64,000 bases of DNA from positions 1,612,001-1,676,000 of the forward strand of contig JADJEF010000020.1 of NCBI GenBank assembly GCA_016702335.1. Reading direction: 5' to 3'. The position numbers and the translations under genes are program-made. The notes beneath the pieces were generated by a model. That model had not been told where the DNA came from and searched no databases. It saw only the letters and a list, made by a program, of their open reading frames with translations. Each line of letters opens with the position of its first letter. Positions within the stretch are counted from its first letter, which is position 1. This document shows positions 29,630 to 37,881 of this stretch, one piece after another. Source of the stretch: Rhodocyclaceae bacterium. Its GTDB lineage: Bacteria; Pseudomonadota; Gammaproteobacteria; Burkholderiales; Rhodocyclaceae.

Positions 29630-30775
29630 ATGTCCGCACCTACCCCCAAATCACTTCCCACTTCCGGGCTCGAGCTACGTTCGCTCATCAAGCGCAGCGG
29701 TGTGCTGGAACTGTCGCTGGCCCGCGTTGCGATTGTGCCTCCAGCGGCCGACGAAGTGATCGTGCGCGTGGAGGCCACCCCCATCAATCCCTCGGATCTG
29801 GGGCTGCTGCTTGGCCCCGCCGACCCCGCAAGCGCCGTGGCCTCGGGTACCCCGGTCAATCCGGTGACCGCGTTCCCGCTCAATGAGACGCTGATCAACG
29901 CCATGACTGCCCGGCTCGATCAATCGATGGCTGTGGGTAATGAAGGCGCGGGGGTGGTGGTCGCTGCCGGCAGTGGTGCCCAGCATTTGCTGGGCAAGAC
30001 GGTGGCCGTGATCGGTGGCAACCTGTACGCCGAATACCGCCGTGCCAAGCTCGCCGAGTGCATTCCCCTGCCACCGGGCATCACGCCGGCGCAGGGTGCC
30101 TCGGTCTTCGTCAATCCGATGACCGCGCTGTCGATGGTCGACAACATGCGTCGTGACGGGCACAAGGGCCTGGTGCATACCGCTGCCGCCAGCAATCTGG
30201 GACAGATGCTCAACCGCGTCTGCCTCAAGGATGGTGTCGATCTGGTGTGCATTGTGCGATCACAGGCGCAGGCCGCCCTGTTGCGCGAACAGGGAGCGAA
30301 GTTCGTCTGCGATTCAAGCTCGCCCGACTTCGCCACAGAGCTCACCGCCGCACTGGTTACCACCGGTGCCACACTGGCCTTCGACGCGATCGGTGGCGGC
30401 GAACTGGCCACTACCATCCTGAGTCGCATGGAAGCCGCCGCAAACCAGACGGCCAAGGAATACAGCCGCTACGGCTCGAACACCTACAAACAGTTGTTCA
30501 TCTACGGGGCGCTGGACATGGGTCCGACGGTCCTCAAGCGCAATTTCGGCTTCAGCTTCGGGGTCGGTGGCTGGTTGCTCTGGCCATATCTGCAAAAGAT
30601 CGGCCCAACCTCCGTGATGGCTCTGCAAAAGCGTGTGCTCGATGAGATCACCACCACCTTCGCCAGTCATTATTCCGCCGAGATTTCGCTGCGTGATGTG
30701 CTCGACCCGGCGATTATTGCCCGCTATGGGCGTCGCGCCACCGGCGAGAAATTTCTCATTAATCCCGCCCGCTGA
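29630..30775 (+). CDS. MDR-family alcohol dehydrogenase / quinone oxidoreductase-like
   Basis: 381 aa; ATG at 29630 follows AAGGAA. Medium-chain dehydrogenase fold: N-terminal GroES-like part with EVIVRVEATPINPSDLGLLLG, ending NEGAGVVVAAG, then a nucleotide-binding half (VHTAAASNLGQMLNR, and a later FDAIGGGELA). The catalytic zinc Cys-His pattern of classical ADHs is not evident, so a quinone-oxidoreductase-like NAD(P)H enzyme is more likely than a zinc alcohol dehydrogenase. It lies about 220 bp after the alkB-rubredoxin genes with its own ribosome site; a role in alkanol oxidation is possible but unproven. Confidence 0.85.
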   Translation: MSAPTPKSLPTSGLELRSLIKRSGVLELSLARVAIVPPAADEVIVRVEATPINPSDLGLLLGPADPASAVASGTPVNPVTAFPLNETLINAMTARLDQSMAVGNEGAGVVVAAGSGAQHLLGKTVAVIGGNLYAEYRRAKLAECIPLPPGITPAQGASVFVNPMTALSMVDNMRRDGHKGLVHTAAASNLGQMLNRVCLKDGVDLVCIVRSQAQAALLREQGAKFVCDSSSPDFATELTAALVTTGATLAFDAIGGGELATTILSRMEAAANQTAKEYSRYGSNTYKQLFIYGALDMGPTVLKRNFGFSFGVGGWLLWPYLQKIGPTSVMALQKRVLDEITTTFASHYSAEISLRDVLDPAIIARYGRRATGEKFLINPAR

Positions 30776-30797
30776 GCACGCAATGAAGCACCGTGCC

Positions 30798-30824
30798 AAT
30801 CGCCGTCCCGCCAGCGCCGAGTAG
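30798..30824 (-). repeat. Dispersed repeat copy (intergenic)
   Basis: Between the convergent MDR and GST genes. One core mismatch (CTCGGCGCTGG), then CGGG and ACGGCGATT. Confidence 0.75.
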
Positions 30825-30842
30825 GGGAAAATCAGTGCGGGA

Positions 30843-30859
30843 CGTGCTGTGTAAGCACG
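30843..30859 (+). terminator. Possible terminator hairpin between convergent genes
   Basis: Perfect 6-bp stem CGTGCT/AGCACG with a 5-nt loop, 68 bp after the MDR stop; only a weak T-rich stretch follows. Confidence 0.35.
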
Positions 30860-30877
30860 GTCATGTTTGCGCTGACC

Positions 30878-31567
30878 TCAGATCGGTAGTGTCACTGTCG
30901 GCCCGCCTTTCTCCAGTGCGCGCTGGTAGGCCGGGCGCGCTTCGATGCGCTGCATGAAGGCGCGCAGCTTGGGGTAGCCGTCGGCGGCAGCGCGGGAGAG
31001 GCCGGCATCGACGGCAAAACTCATCTGAAAGTCGGCCATCGAGAGGGCATCACCGGCAAACCAGGTGTGTTTCTTGAGGTGGGCTTCCATGAAATCCATG
31101 CCGCCTTTGACATTGGGGTCGATCAGCTGGCTCATCACCTTGGCCGAAATGGCCTTGGCAATCGGACGCACAAAAAAGGGCATGGGCTGGGTGGGAATCA
31201 CCTGAAACACCAGCTTCATGACCAGCCAGTTCATCAGCGAGCCTTCGGCATAGTGCATCCAGAAGCGGCACTGGCGGTGCTCGGGCGTACCTGACTTTGG
31301 CCAGAGCGTGGCGATCTCGCCCTGCGCCTGATCACCATAGGTTTCAACCAGATATTCAATGATGGCGCCGGATTCGGCAAGGGTCAGCGCGCCATCGGTA
31401 ATGACCGGCGATTTGCCCAAGGGATGAACCTTTTTCAGCGCCGGCGGTGCCAGCCTGGTCTTGGGGTCACGCTTGTAGACTTTGATTTCGTAGGGTACGC
31501 CCAACTCCTCGAGCAGCCAGAGAATGCGTTGTGAACGGGAAAACTCCAGGTGATGCAAAACAATCAT
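30878..31567 (-). CDS. Glutathione S-transferase
   Basis: 229 aa; start taken at ATG 31567 (MIVLHHLEFSRSQR) because residues before it in the longer frame do not fit the thioredoxin fold. N-terminal thioredoxin-like domain with SRSQRILWLLEELGVPYE, LAPPALKKVHPLGKSPVI and LAESGAIIEYL, which is the glutathione-binding Glu-Ser pair; C-terminal all-helical domain with HTWFAGDALSMADFQMSF. Soluble, cytoplasmic. Divergent from the TetR gene; the 126-bp gap between carries palindromes, so it may be a TetR target. Confidence 0.93.
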   Translation of the reverse strand: MIVLHHLEFSRSQRILWLLEELGVPYEIKVYKRDPKTRLAPPALKKVHPLGKSPVITDGALTLAESGAIIEYLVETYGDQAQGEIATLWPKSGTPEHRQCRFWMHYAEGSLMNWLVMKLVFQVIPTQPMPFFVRPIAKAISAKVMSQLIDPNVKGGMDFMEAHLKKHTWFAGDALSMADFQMSFAVDAGLSRAAADGYPKLRAFMQRIEARPAYQRALEKGGPTVTLPI

Positions 31568-31645
31568 GACGGGCCTTTCGAGCATGGGTGAAAAATCAGT
31601 CGTTCATGATACGCGGCTTGATTTGGCGCAAATATCCCGACGGAT

Positions 31646-31675
31646 AACGCGTTTACATTTGCGGCATACGCCGCA
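31646..31675. promoter_or_regulatory. Candidate TetR operator(s)
   Basis: Palindrome TGCGGC-ATAC-GCCGCA at 31660-31675 and the 8-bp palindrome AACGCGTT at 31646-31653, in the divergent GST/TetR intergenic region, 18 bp before the TetR start. Confidence 0.4.
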
Positions 31676-31693
31676 TGCTTACCGTAAAACCCG

Positions 31694-32275
31694 ATGTCCG
31701 ACGAACTTCGCTCACAGGTAATTGCCGCCGCACGCCAGCTGTTCATGGCGCGCGGCTACGATGCCGTGGGCATGCGCGAGATTGCCCAGGCAGTGGGCAA
31801 GCAGCCGGTGCAGGTGTATCGGCTGGCGCTGAGCAAATCCGACATCCTCGCCGAGGTGATCATTGCCCTGAATGAGGATCAGATCGCGCAAGTGCCCGTT
31901 CTGCTCAGACGTATCAAGGCCAGAGCGCTGCCGGAACGCATCAGCGCCTATCTGCGCGAACTGTATGCACTCGATATCGCCAGCCTGCCGATCCGCTCGG
32001 TGGGTGCCGCTTATGGCTGGATGTGGTCGCCGGTGCACGAGGCGCGCGTGATGCGGCAGGTGCTGCAGTTGGTTCAGCCGGTGGCCGACTGGCTGCTGGC
32101 CGCCGGCCTCGATGACATTCCGGCGCGCTGCATGGGCCTCTGGTCGCTGTATTACGTGGGTTACCGGCAGGCGGTGATTCATGGCGGCAGTGCTGACGAT
32201 TGTCTGAACTCGATTCGGCCGAGCCTGCATTATTTTTTGCAACCCGCTCATGGCGTCGCGCAGGCCACGCCATGA
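31694..32275 (+). CDS. TetR/AcrR-family transcriptional regulator
   Basis: 193 aa. N-terminal helix-turn-helix about residues 5-50: AARQLFMARGYDAVGMREIAQAVGKQPVQVYRL, a standard TetR DNA-binding unit. The remainder is helical and ligand-binding, without an assignable subfamily. ATG at 31694. It is divergent from the GST gene and 28 bp upstream of the pilin-like gene on the same strand, so it may be the first gene of that operon or may regulate the GST; palindromes just upstream suggest autoregulation. Confidence 0.9.
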   Translation: MSDELRSQVIAAARQLFMARGYDAVGMREIAQAVGKQPVQVYRLALSKSDILAEVIIALNEDQIAQVPVLLRRIKARALPERISAYLRELYALDIASLPIRSVGAAYGWMWSPVHEARVMRQVLQLVQPVADWLLAAGLDDIPARCMGLWSLYYVGYRQAVIHGGSADDCLNSIRPSLHYFLQPAHGVAQATP

Positions 32276-32303
32276 ATAGCTATCCCGTTTTCGGAGACAC
32301 TGT

Positions 32304-33551
32304 ATGACGACACCCTGGTTCTACTCGCGGGAGCGTGGCTTTACGCTCATGGAGATCGTGATTGCGCTGGCCGTTGCCGGCATTCTGGTGGCGGTGGCGG
32401 TGCCGCTGTATCGCGATTACGCCACCAAGGCCGTAGTGACGGATGCGCTGGCGGTCGCGGAGGAGGGGCGAGTAGCGGTCGAGCTGGCTCTTGCTGAAAG
32501 CCGTGATGTGGGAAAAGAGCTGAATGCCCTGATGGCCGCGGCAAACTCAGCGCGCTCGGGCGCGATTCAACTCCGTTGGGACGCAACGCGCGAGGCCATC
32601 GTCGCCACCGCCAACATTCCCACGATGGGCACCAGGACGGTGCTGGCCCTGGTGCGCAAGGACGGCGACTGGCGCTGCGTTCCAGCGCAAGCAGACAAAA
32701 TGATGAGCGAACTTATCGACCCCAAATACCTGCCTGCCAGCTGTCGCGATTCCGCGCCCATGTCAGCGCCTAAGACCGCTCCCTTGGCGGGCGCAGCGAC
32801 GCCCAGCTCAGCGCCAGCGGCAGCACCGACTTGCCCGCCCGATCAGGAAATGGTCACGCTCCCCACGGGCTCCGCCTGCACACCCAAGTGCGCCGCAGGC
32901 AATGAGCGCGACAAAGCCAATCCGACGCAGTGCAAGGCCATTGTCTGCGGCCCGAACGAGGAAAAGATTCCCGACCGAGGGTGTCTTGCCATTCCACCCA
33001 AGCCAGACTGTGGTGCGGGAAATGACGCCTTCCGTGGTTATTCCGCCAGCAACGATCCGACCTGGAGCTGTATGACCGCGTGCCCGCCGGGGCAGATGCC
33101 GGGCAAGGCCTTCAGGTGCATCGCTGATCCGAATGCCAAGCCGGCCCCGGCGGCCACACCAGCGGCTACACCGCCCGCCAAGCCAGCTGCCGCTCCGGTC
33201 ATCCAGACACCGCCGGTGCAGTTGGCGTCCATCAAGTGTCGCAGCTGCATTGCCGGCGCCGAGGATGCCTGTGAAGTGTTGCATGAAGAAATCACCTGCA
33301 CGGAGCCGAACAACTATTGCGTCACCTTCGTCGACAATCAGGATGACGGCAGCAAAATCGTCAAGCGTGGTTGCGCCAACTTTGAGCGTGTGCGTGTCGA
33401 GTGGTACCAGGGAACCTCGGACGACGACAAGTGCCGCGAACGGATCAACGTTCAGCAGAATCTGGCGTTTACCTGTACCTTCGGCTGCACCACCGATAAC
33501 TGCAACGACAACCTGCGTCCCTCGACCGAGAGCTTGTACCAACCTAATTAA
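32304..33551 (+). CDS. Long type IV pilin-like protein with Cys-rich repeats and a Ly6/uPAR-like C-terminal module
   Basis: 415 aa. Residues 9-34 are a class III signal: RERG then FTLMEIVIALAVAGILVAVAV, cleaved after Gly12, with Glu17 as the +5 glutamate. A pilin-like body follows to about residue 152 (ends CRDS). Then Ala/Pro linkers alternate with a Cys-rich region about 170-275 (CPPDQEM, CTPKCAAGNERD, CGPNEEK, CPPGQMPGK). From about 310 to 406 is a ten-Cys module: KCRSC at the start, GCANFE in the middle, and CTTDNCNDN at the end. This spacing resembles eukaryotic LU (Ly6/uPAR) three-finger domains. GGAGA lies upstream of the ATG. Predicted exported pilus or pseudopilus subunit presenting an adhesive or binding tip. 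The pilin call is strong; the LU call is pattern-based. Confidence 0.82.
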   Translation: MTTPWFYSRERGFTLMEIVIALAVAGILVAVAVPLYRDYATKAVVTDALAVAEEGRVAVELALAESRDVGKELNALMAAANSARSGAIQLRWDATREAIVATANIPTMGTRTVLALVRKDGDWRCVPAQADKMMSELIDPKYLPASCRDSAPMSAPKTAPLAGAATPSSAPAAAPTCPPDQEMVTLPTGSACTPKCAAGNERDKANPTQCKAIVCGPNEEKIPDRGCLAIPPKPDCGAGNDAFRGYSASNDPTWSCMTACPPGQMPGKAFRCIADPNAKPAPAATPAATPPAKPAAAPVIQTPPVQLASIKCRSCIAGAEDACEVLHEEITCTEPNNYCVTFVDNQDDGSKIVKRGCANFERVRVEWYQGTSDDDKCRERINVQQNLAFTCTFGCTTDNCNDNLRPSTESLYQPN

Positions 33552-33559
33552 GCCCACGC

Positions 33560-34375
33560 ATGACCGAAAAATCCACTCCAGCCAACGAGCTGCTTGACGA
33601 CGCCGTTAGAGCGGCTGCCGGTGAGGCGACGCGCGCCGCACCGGGGGCCGACAGCCAGCGCCGCGCCCCGTCGGCCCCGACGCCTGCCCTCTCAATCGCG
33701 GAAGTGCTGCAGCAACAGGCGGGTCACGGCAGCAGCAGCAGTGGGTCAAGACCAACTGACACGAACCACGGCGCGGTGCGTCGCCCTGTGGATTCCTCAC
33801 TGAAGGCGGCAGTCTCGGAAGTCGGCGCTGGTGAGACGCCGCTTCCTCGTGCTACACCGCCAGCGACGCGAGCCGTCTCGGCCGAAGCCTTGGCCGATGC
33901 GCTGTCAGGCTTGGGCGCAGCGATGCCCGCACAGTCCACGTTTCAGTCAGGTCAGCAACGACGACGCAAATTCATCGCCGGTCTGGTTTTTCTACTGCTG
34001 GCAGCGCTCGCCGGCTACAGCTGGTGGTGGTGGCAAGCCGACGCATTGCACGCCGGGCCGGCCGCGCCAGCGGCCACCGCTACTCCTGCCACCCCGACCA
34101 AGGTCTTGCACGACCTGGCGGCAGCGCTTGAGCAACACCACGCGGCCCATCACGGGCAGTGGCCGCACTCGCTGAAAAATCTGCAAGGCTTTCCGCCGGA
34201 TGCGATCGAGTGGCAAGCCGCGCACTGGAACGCCCGCGACGCATCAGGACGGCGCGAAATCATCTGGCTACCCCAGGGCAAGCACTACCGCATCGTGCTG
34301 CGTCAGGGCAGCGAAACGTGGACGATCAGTGATAGCGAGCGGGTGCCGAAATTACTCAAGAAAACGAGCCCCTGA
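33560..34375 (+). CDS. Single-span membrane protein with pilin-body-like periplasmic domain, pilus-cluster partner
   Basis: 271 aa, no known family recognised. Residues 1-135 are Ala/Ser/Arg-rich and probably cytoplasmic and disordered; a dispersed repeat sits at about 86-95 (SEVGAGETPL). RRRK precedes one membrane span about 138-156 ending in WWWW. After an Ala/Pro/Thr linker, residues about 180-271 look like a small pseudopilin body: a long helix (VLHDLAAALEQHHAAHH), GQWPHSLKNLQGFP, then strands. It starts 8 bp after the pilin stop and ends 1 bp before the ATPase ATG, so it is surely part of that operon. It may be an assembly or anchoring subunit; no leader peptide is present. Confidence 0.7.
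   Translation: MTEKSTPANELLDDAVRAAAGEATRAAPGADSQRRAPSAPTPALSIAEVLQQQAGHGSSSSGSRPTDTNHGAVRRPVDSSLKAAVSEVGAGETPLPRATPPATRAVSAEALADALSGLGAAMPAQSTFQSGQQRRRKFIAGLVFLLLAALAGYSWWWWQADALHAGPAAPAATATPATPTKVLHDLAAALEQHHAAHHGQWPHSLKNLQGFPPDAIEWQAAHWNARDASGRREIIWLPQGKHYRIVLRQGSETWTISDSERVPKLLKKTSP
33816..33844 (+). repeat. Dispersed repeat copy in cytoplasmic linker
   Basis: GGAAGTCGGCGCTGG, TGAG, ACGCCGCTT; same strand as the gene and read SEVGAGETPL, in a disordered N-terminal region. Confidence 0.8.
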
Positions 34376-34376
34376 C

Positions 34377-36461
34377 ATGACTGAAACAACCCACCCGCTG
34401 GTCGCCGCTGCCCGCCGGCGTCATCCCGAGGTCATGCTGCCCCCTGGTGCCAGTATCTCGCCGGCTACCAGTGAGGCCTGGGCTCAGGTGGCCGGCATTT
34501 TCCAGATAAGCACCGGGGAACTCGCCGCCTGCGTTGCCGAACTGTTTGGCGCCGAGCCCGGCGACCTGAAACGCTTCCAGCCCGCCGCAGGCAGCTGCCT
34601 GCCCGAGCGCCTGTGCCGGCAGATGAATCTCGTGCCCTTGTGGTTCGACGAGACGACCGTTTGCGTGGCGCTTGCCGATCCGCGTTTGAGCCCGGATCAG
34701 CTCAGTCAGCTCGGTTTTGCCTGTGGCCGCAAGCTGCGCATCTCCGTGCTGCCACCCGATGATATCGACACCTGCTTGTTGCGGCTGTTTGCCGGTGGCC
34801 AGAGCTACGCCGCGTCCAAGCTGCATGCCATCGATTTGCTCGCGTCTATCGACAATGATGCCAATCAGGCCACGGTCAAACTGGCGCTGGCGATTTTTCG
34901 CACCGCCATCGACCGCAATGCCTCCGACGTGCACATCCACCCCTTTGTCGGCGGCGGGGCCATCCGCTTTCGTATCGACGGGCGCATGCGGCGCATGGCC
35001 ACCATACCGATGGCCTCGCTCGAAGGTGTGTCGCGCTTTTTGCGCAGCAATGCCGGGCTGGAGCTCTCGACCCTCAAGGCACAGGACGGACGGCTGCGGT
35101 TCAAATACGGCCGGCGCGAAATCGATGTGCGCCTGTCGATGCTGCCCACCTACGACGGCGAGCGCATTGTCTGCCGCCTGCTTGACCAGAGCCGTAACTT
35201 CTCGCTGCAGCAAAGCCGCTTCTCGCTCAGCGACCAGCAGGCCCTGCGCCGCCTGACCGCGCACAGTGCCGGTATCGTACTGCTCACCGGCCCCACCGGC
35301 TCGGGCAAGACATCAACGCTGTATGCGCTGCTGGCCGAGCTCAATAGTGTCGACGTCAACATCATGACCATCGAAGACCCGGTCGAATACGTGCTGCCGG
35401 GCATTTCGCAGGTGCAGGTGAATGAACGCCAGGGGCTGTCGTTCGCCGATACGCTGCGCGCCATCCTGCGTCAGGACCCGGACATTGTGCTGGTGGGCGA
35501 AATTCGCGATGAAGAAACCGCGCGCATTGCCACGCAAGCGGCGCTCACCGGGCATCTGGTGCTCTCTACCCTGCACACCAACGATGCGCTGGGCACCATC
35601 CCGCGCCTGCTCGATCTGGGTCTGGAAGCGAGCACGCTGGCCGATGCGCTGATCGGCGTAGTCTCGCAGCGCCTGGTGCGCCGGCTGTGCGAGCACTGCC
35701 GAGCGCCACGGCAAGCACCCTCGCTGCCCATCGAAGAGGAATTTTCCCGCATCACCAAGGAGCTGCCGGCCTATCGTGCGGTCGGTTGCGCGGAGTGCGA
35801 TTACAGCGGTTACCGCGGTCGTCTGCCGGTGATCGAGCGGCTGGAAAACTCGCCGGTGCTGCGCCAGAGTCTGCTCACCGGCGGGCGCAGCCTGGCCACG
35901 CTGAAAGAAGCTAGCCTGGGCTACCGCCGCTCGATGGCCGCCAGCGCCAAAGACTGGATCGTCTCGGGCTGGACCACGCCGGGCGAAGTGCAGCAGGTGC
36001 TGGGCATGAAGTTCTGGAATGAACTGGCCGAGGAACATGGTGTGGACCTCGGTACGCTCAACTTTGATGTGAGCGGTGACGGCCGCGCCGACCGGCGCAT
36101 GAAGCTGCTGCTCGTCTCGCACGACACTGCGCTGGGCGAAACCCTGGCCGCGGCACTGCCCTATGGCGTGGCGCGTGTGGCCGATGCCGCAGGCGCACTG
36201 GACTATCTTGAGCAGCAAGGCAATGTGATCGCGCTCGTGTTTGACAGTGCGGCCAGCGGCAGCGACCCCGAAGCCTGGCTGACGCAGTTGCGCACCGAAC
36301 TGGCCAGCGCCGGCTTGCCAGGGCTGTTCATCGTGCGCGACCAGGCGAGTACCCTGCAGAGCCTGTTGGTGCAGCATGGCGCGCCCTCGCTGCCCCATGC
36401 GGCCGTGGCCACCGATGAACTGCCGGCAACACTCACTCGCCTGCTGCAAGGTCACGCCTGA
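34377..36461 (+). CDS. GspE/PilB-family secretion/pilus assembly ATPase with C-terminal receiver-like domain
   Basis: 694 aa; ATG at 34377 follows the previous stop by one base. Order: MshEN/GspE_N-like domain about 35-145 (LCRQMNLVPLWFDETTVCVALADP), second N-domain with SDVHIHPFVGGGAIRFRIDG, Walker A GPTGSGKT at 305-312, Asp box, Walker B IVLVGEIRDEETA, His box STLHTNDALG, and a four-Cys zinc finger (CEHCRAP and CAECDYSGYRG). After about residue 575 comes an extra 115-aa region resembling a receiver (MKLLLVSHD, VIALVFDSA, LFIVRD) but lacking the usual acidic pair and Lys, so a pseudo-receiver. ATPase powering a pilus or pseudopilus; no inner-membrane platform or secretin gene is in the window. 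Confidence 0.92.
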   Translation: MTETTHPLVAAARRRHPEVMLPPGASISPATSEAWAQVAGIFQISTGELAACVAELFGAEPGDLKRFQPAAGSCLPERLCRQMNLVPLWFDETTVCVALADPRLSPDQLSQLGFACGRKLRISVLPPDDIDTCLLRLFAGGQSYAASKLHAIDLLASIDNDANQATVKLALAIFRTAIDRNASDVHIHPFVGGGAIRFRIDGRMRRMATIPMASLEGVSRFLRSNAGLELSTLKAQDGRLRFKYGRREIDVRLSMLPTYDGERIVCRLLDQSRNFSLQQSRFSLSDQQALRRLTAHSAGIVLLTGPTGSGKTSTLYALLAELNSVDVNIMTIEDPVEYVLPGISQVQVNERQGLSFADTLRAILRQDPDIVLVGEIRDEETARIATQAALTGHLVLSTLHTNDALGTIPRLLDLGLEASTLADALIGVVSQRLVRRLCEHCRAPRQAPSLPIEEEFSRITKELPAYRAVGCAECDYSGYRGRLPVIERLENSPVLRQSLLTGGRSLATLKEASLGYRRSMAASAKDWIVSGWTTPGEVQQVLGMKFWNELAEEHGVDLGTLNFDVSGDGRADRRMKLLLVSHDTALGETLAAALPYGVARVADAAGALDYLEQQGNVIALVFDSAASGSDPEAWLTQLRTELASAGLPGLFIVRDQASTLQSLLVQHGAPSLPHAAVATDELPATLTRLLQGHA

Positions 36462-36520
36462 TACGCCACTTACCCCTATCACTGCACCTCGGCCGCACCC
36501 AACCTCAGGAAAGCACACCC

Positions 36521-37360
36521 ATGAAAATCGCCATCGTTGATGACAACAAAACCATGCGTGATGTGCTGCGCGCCATTTGCGAGGGCGAGGGCCATGAGGT
36601 GGTCGCCGAGTTTGGCGACGGGGTCGGCCTCAGCGATTATGTGGTCAATCATCGGCCCGACGTGATCTGCCTGGACTTCAATTTGCCCGGCGAAGACGGC
36701 CTGCAACTGCTCGCCCACATGGATGCCGTGGCCAACAATGTGAATGTGATCATGATCACCGGCTCCGACGACCCCGAGCTCAAAGGTCATGCCGCCGATC
36801 TGGGGGCGGCCGGCTTTATCCGTAAACCGTTTCAGGAGGTGCAGGTCATTGACGAGCTGAAAGCGATTGTCGAGACGCGCCGCATCACCGCCAAAGCGGC
36901 CGAGACGCCGGTGGTGGCGGTCGCCGCAGCGGCCGTGCCGGTGCCCAGTGCGGCACCAGCACTGTCGGTTCAGGATATGCCGGTGCTGCCGCGCACGGCG
37001 GTGATCATCGATGACAGCGCCTCGGTACGCCTGCTGCTGAAGGGCATCCTCGAAGAGCTCGGCATCAAGGTGCTGGGGGTTGCGACCAACGGCCGCGACG
37101 GCGCGGAGATGGTGCGCCGCTCGCGACCTGCCGTGGTCTGTCTGGACGTCGATATGCCGGTCATGACCGGCATCGAGGCGCTGCCCCACGTGCATGCCGC
37201 CAGTGCGCGATCGCAGGTGGTGATGATTACCGGCAATGCCGGCCGCGAGATTGTTCAGGCGGCCGTTTCCGGCGGAGCCAAGGGTTATTTCTTGAAGCCG
37301 ATCCGCCCCGCCAAGGTCGAGGAATTCATGAAGAAGCTGCTCAAACTCCCGCTAGCGTGA
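36521..37360 (+). CDS. Tandem double-receiver response regulator
   Basis: 279 aa, two CheY-like receivers and nothing else. REC1 about 1-125: IVDDNKTMRD, LDFNLPGEDG with the phosphoacceptor Asp, ITGSDD, and RKPF with the conserved Lys. Ala/Val/Pro linker about 128-155. REC2 about 156-279: IIDDSASVRL, LDVDMPVMTG, ITGNAG, LKPI. No DNA-binding or enzymatic output. Follows the ATPase gene by 59 bp on the same strand, which suggests it controls pilus machinery or relays to the pseudo-receiver on the ATPase. Its stop almost touches the convergent TerB-like gene. Confidence 0.92.
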   Translation: MKIAIVDDNKTMRDVLRAICEGEGHEVVAEFGDGVGLSDYVVNHRPDVICLDFNLPGEDGLQLLAHMDAVANNVNVIMITGSDDPELKGHAADLGAAGFIRKPFQEVQVIDELKAIVETRRITAKAAETPVVAVAAAAVPVPSAAPALSVQDMPVLPRTAVIIDDSASVRLLLKGILEELGIKVLGVATNGRDGAEMVRRSRPAVVCLDVDMPVMTGIEALPHVHAASARSQVVMITGNAGREIVQAAVSGGAKGYFLKPIRPAKVEEFMKKLLKLPLA

Positions 37361-37364
37361 CGGC

Positions 37365-37381
37365 CGCCGGCTAAGCCGGCG
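37365..37381. terminator. GC-rich hairpin between convergent genes
   Basis: Perfect 7-bp stem CGCCGGC/GCCGGCG with loop TAA, overlapping the TerB-like stop codon. It can serve both strands; no strong T-tract, so its strength is uncertain. Confidence 0.45.
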
Positions 37382-37856
37382 CGTCGGGTTTGCTGCTTGC
37401 TATTGCTGCTTTGGTGCGCAGCTTGGCGTTGATGTAATCACCATGGCCGATGTAGAGCAGATCGGCAATTTTGCGCATGACATGCTGCTCGTGCGCTGCC
37501 AGGTGCCCATCGGCATAGGCAATCTGCCAGAGGTATTCGAGCAGTTGCACCTTCTCGGGCAGATCGAGCGCCTGATTCAATTGCGCGGTAAAACGCTGAT
37601 AGTCGTAAGCGTCGGCGGCCATCTGGTGCGCGCGGGCCAACAGTTCCACGCTGTCGGCAAGGGATAGCGAAAAATGCTGCTGCAGAACAGCCAGCACGGA
37701 GTCCTGCTCGCTTAGCGCCAGGTCGGCATCGCTGCGCATGACCTCGACCAGCAGAACCGCCGCCGCCAGTTGCAGCGCTTGCTGGTGGTCACGCGCCGGG
37801 GCAGCCGCCTGCCCGGGCACCAGGGTATCGAGCAGATTTTTAAGGGCGGTAAGCAT
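37371..37856 (-). CDS. TerB-like (tellurite resistance/stress) helical protein
   Basis: 161 aa, cytoplasmic, all-helical. TerB-like landmarks: LAAAVLLVEVMRSDADLALSEQDSVLAVLQ and later LLEYLWQIAYADGHLAAHEQHVMRKIADLL, two acidic DxxL/ADG loops that in TerB bind metal. ATG at 37856. A second TerB-like gene lies at 43293, so the oxidative stress block is flanked by two relatives. Role in stress response is inferred only from family and position. Co-directional with the BLUF gene 25 bp upstream. Confidence 0.82.
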   Translation of the reverse strand: MLTALKNLLDTLVPGQAAAPARDHQQALQLAAAVLLVEVMRSDADLALSEQDSVLAVLQQHFSLSLADSVELLARAHQMAADAYDYQRFTAQLNQALDLPEKVQLLEYLWQIAYADGHLAAHEQHVMRKIADLLYIGHGDYINAKLRTKAAIASSKPDAPA

Positions 37857-37881
37857 GGTGTGCGCTCAGCAAGCCAACAAG

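Noticed and set aside
32810..32845. CAGCGCCAGCGGCAGCACCG-type sequence resembling the repeat
   Set aside because: Gapped and lacks the contiguous 10-bp core; Ala/Pro coding bias explains it.
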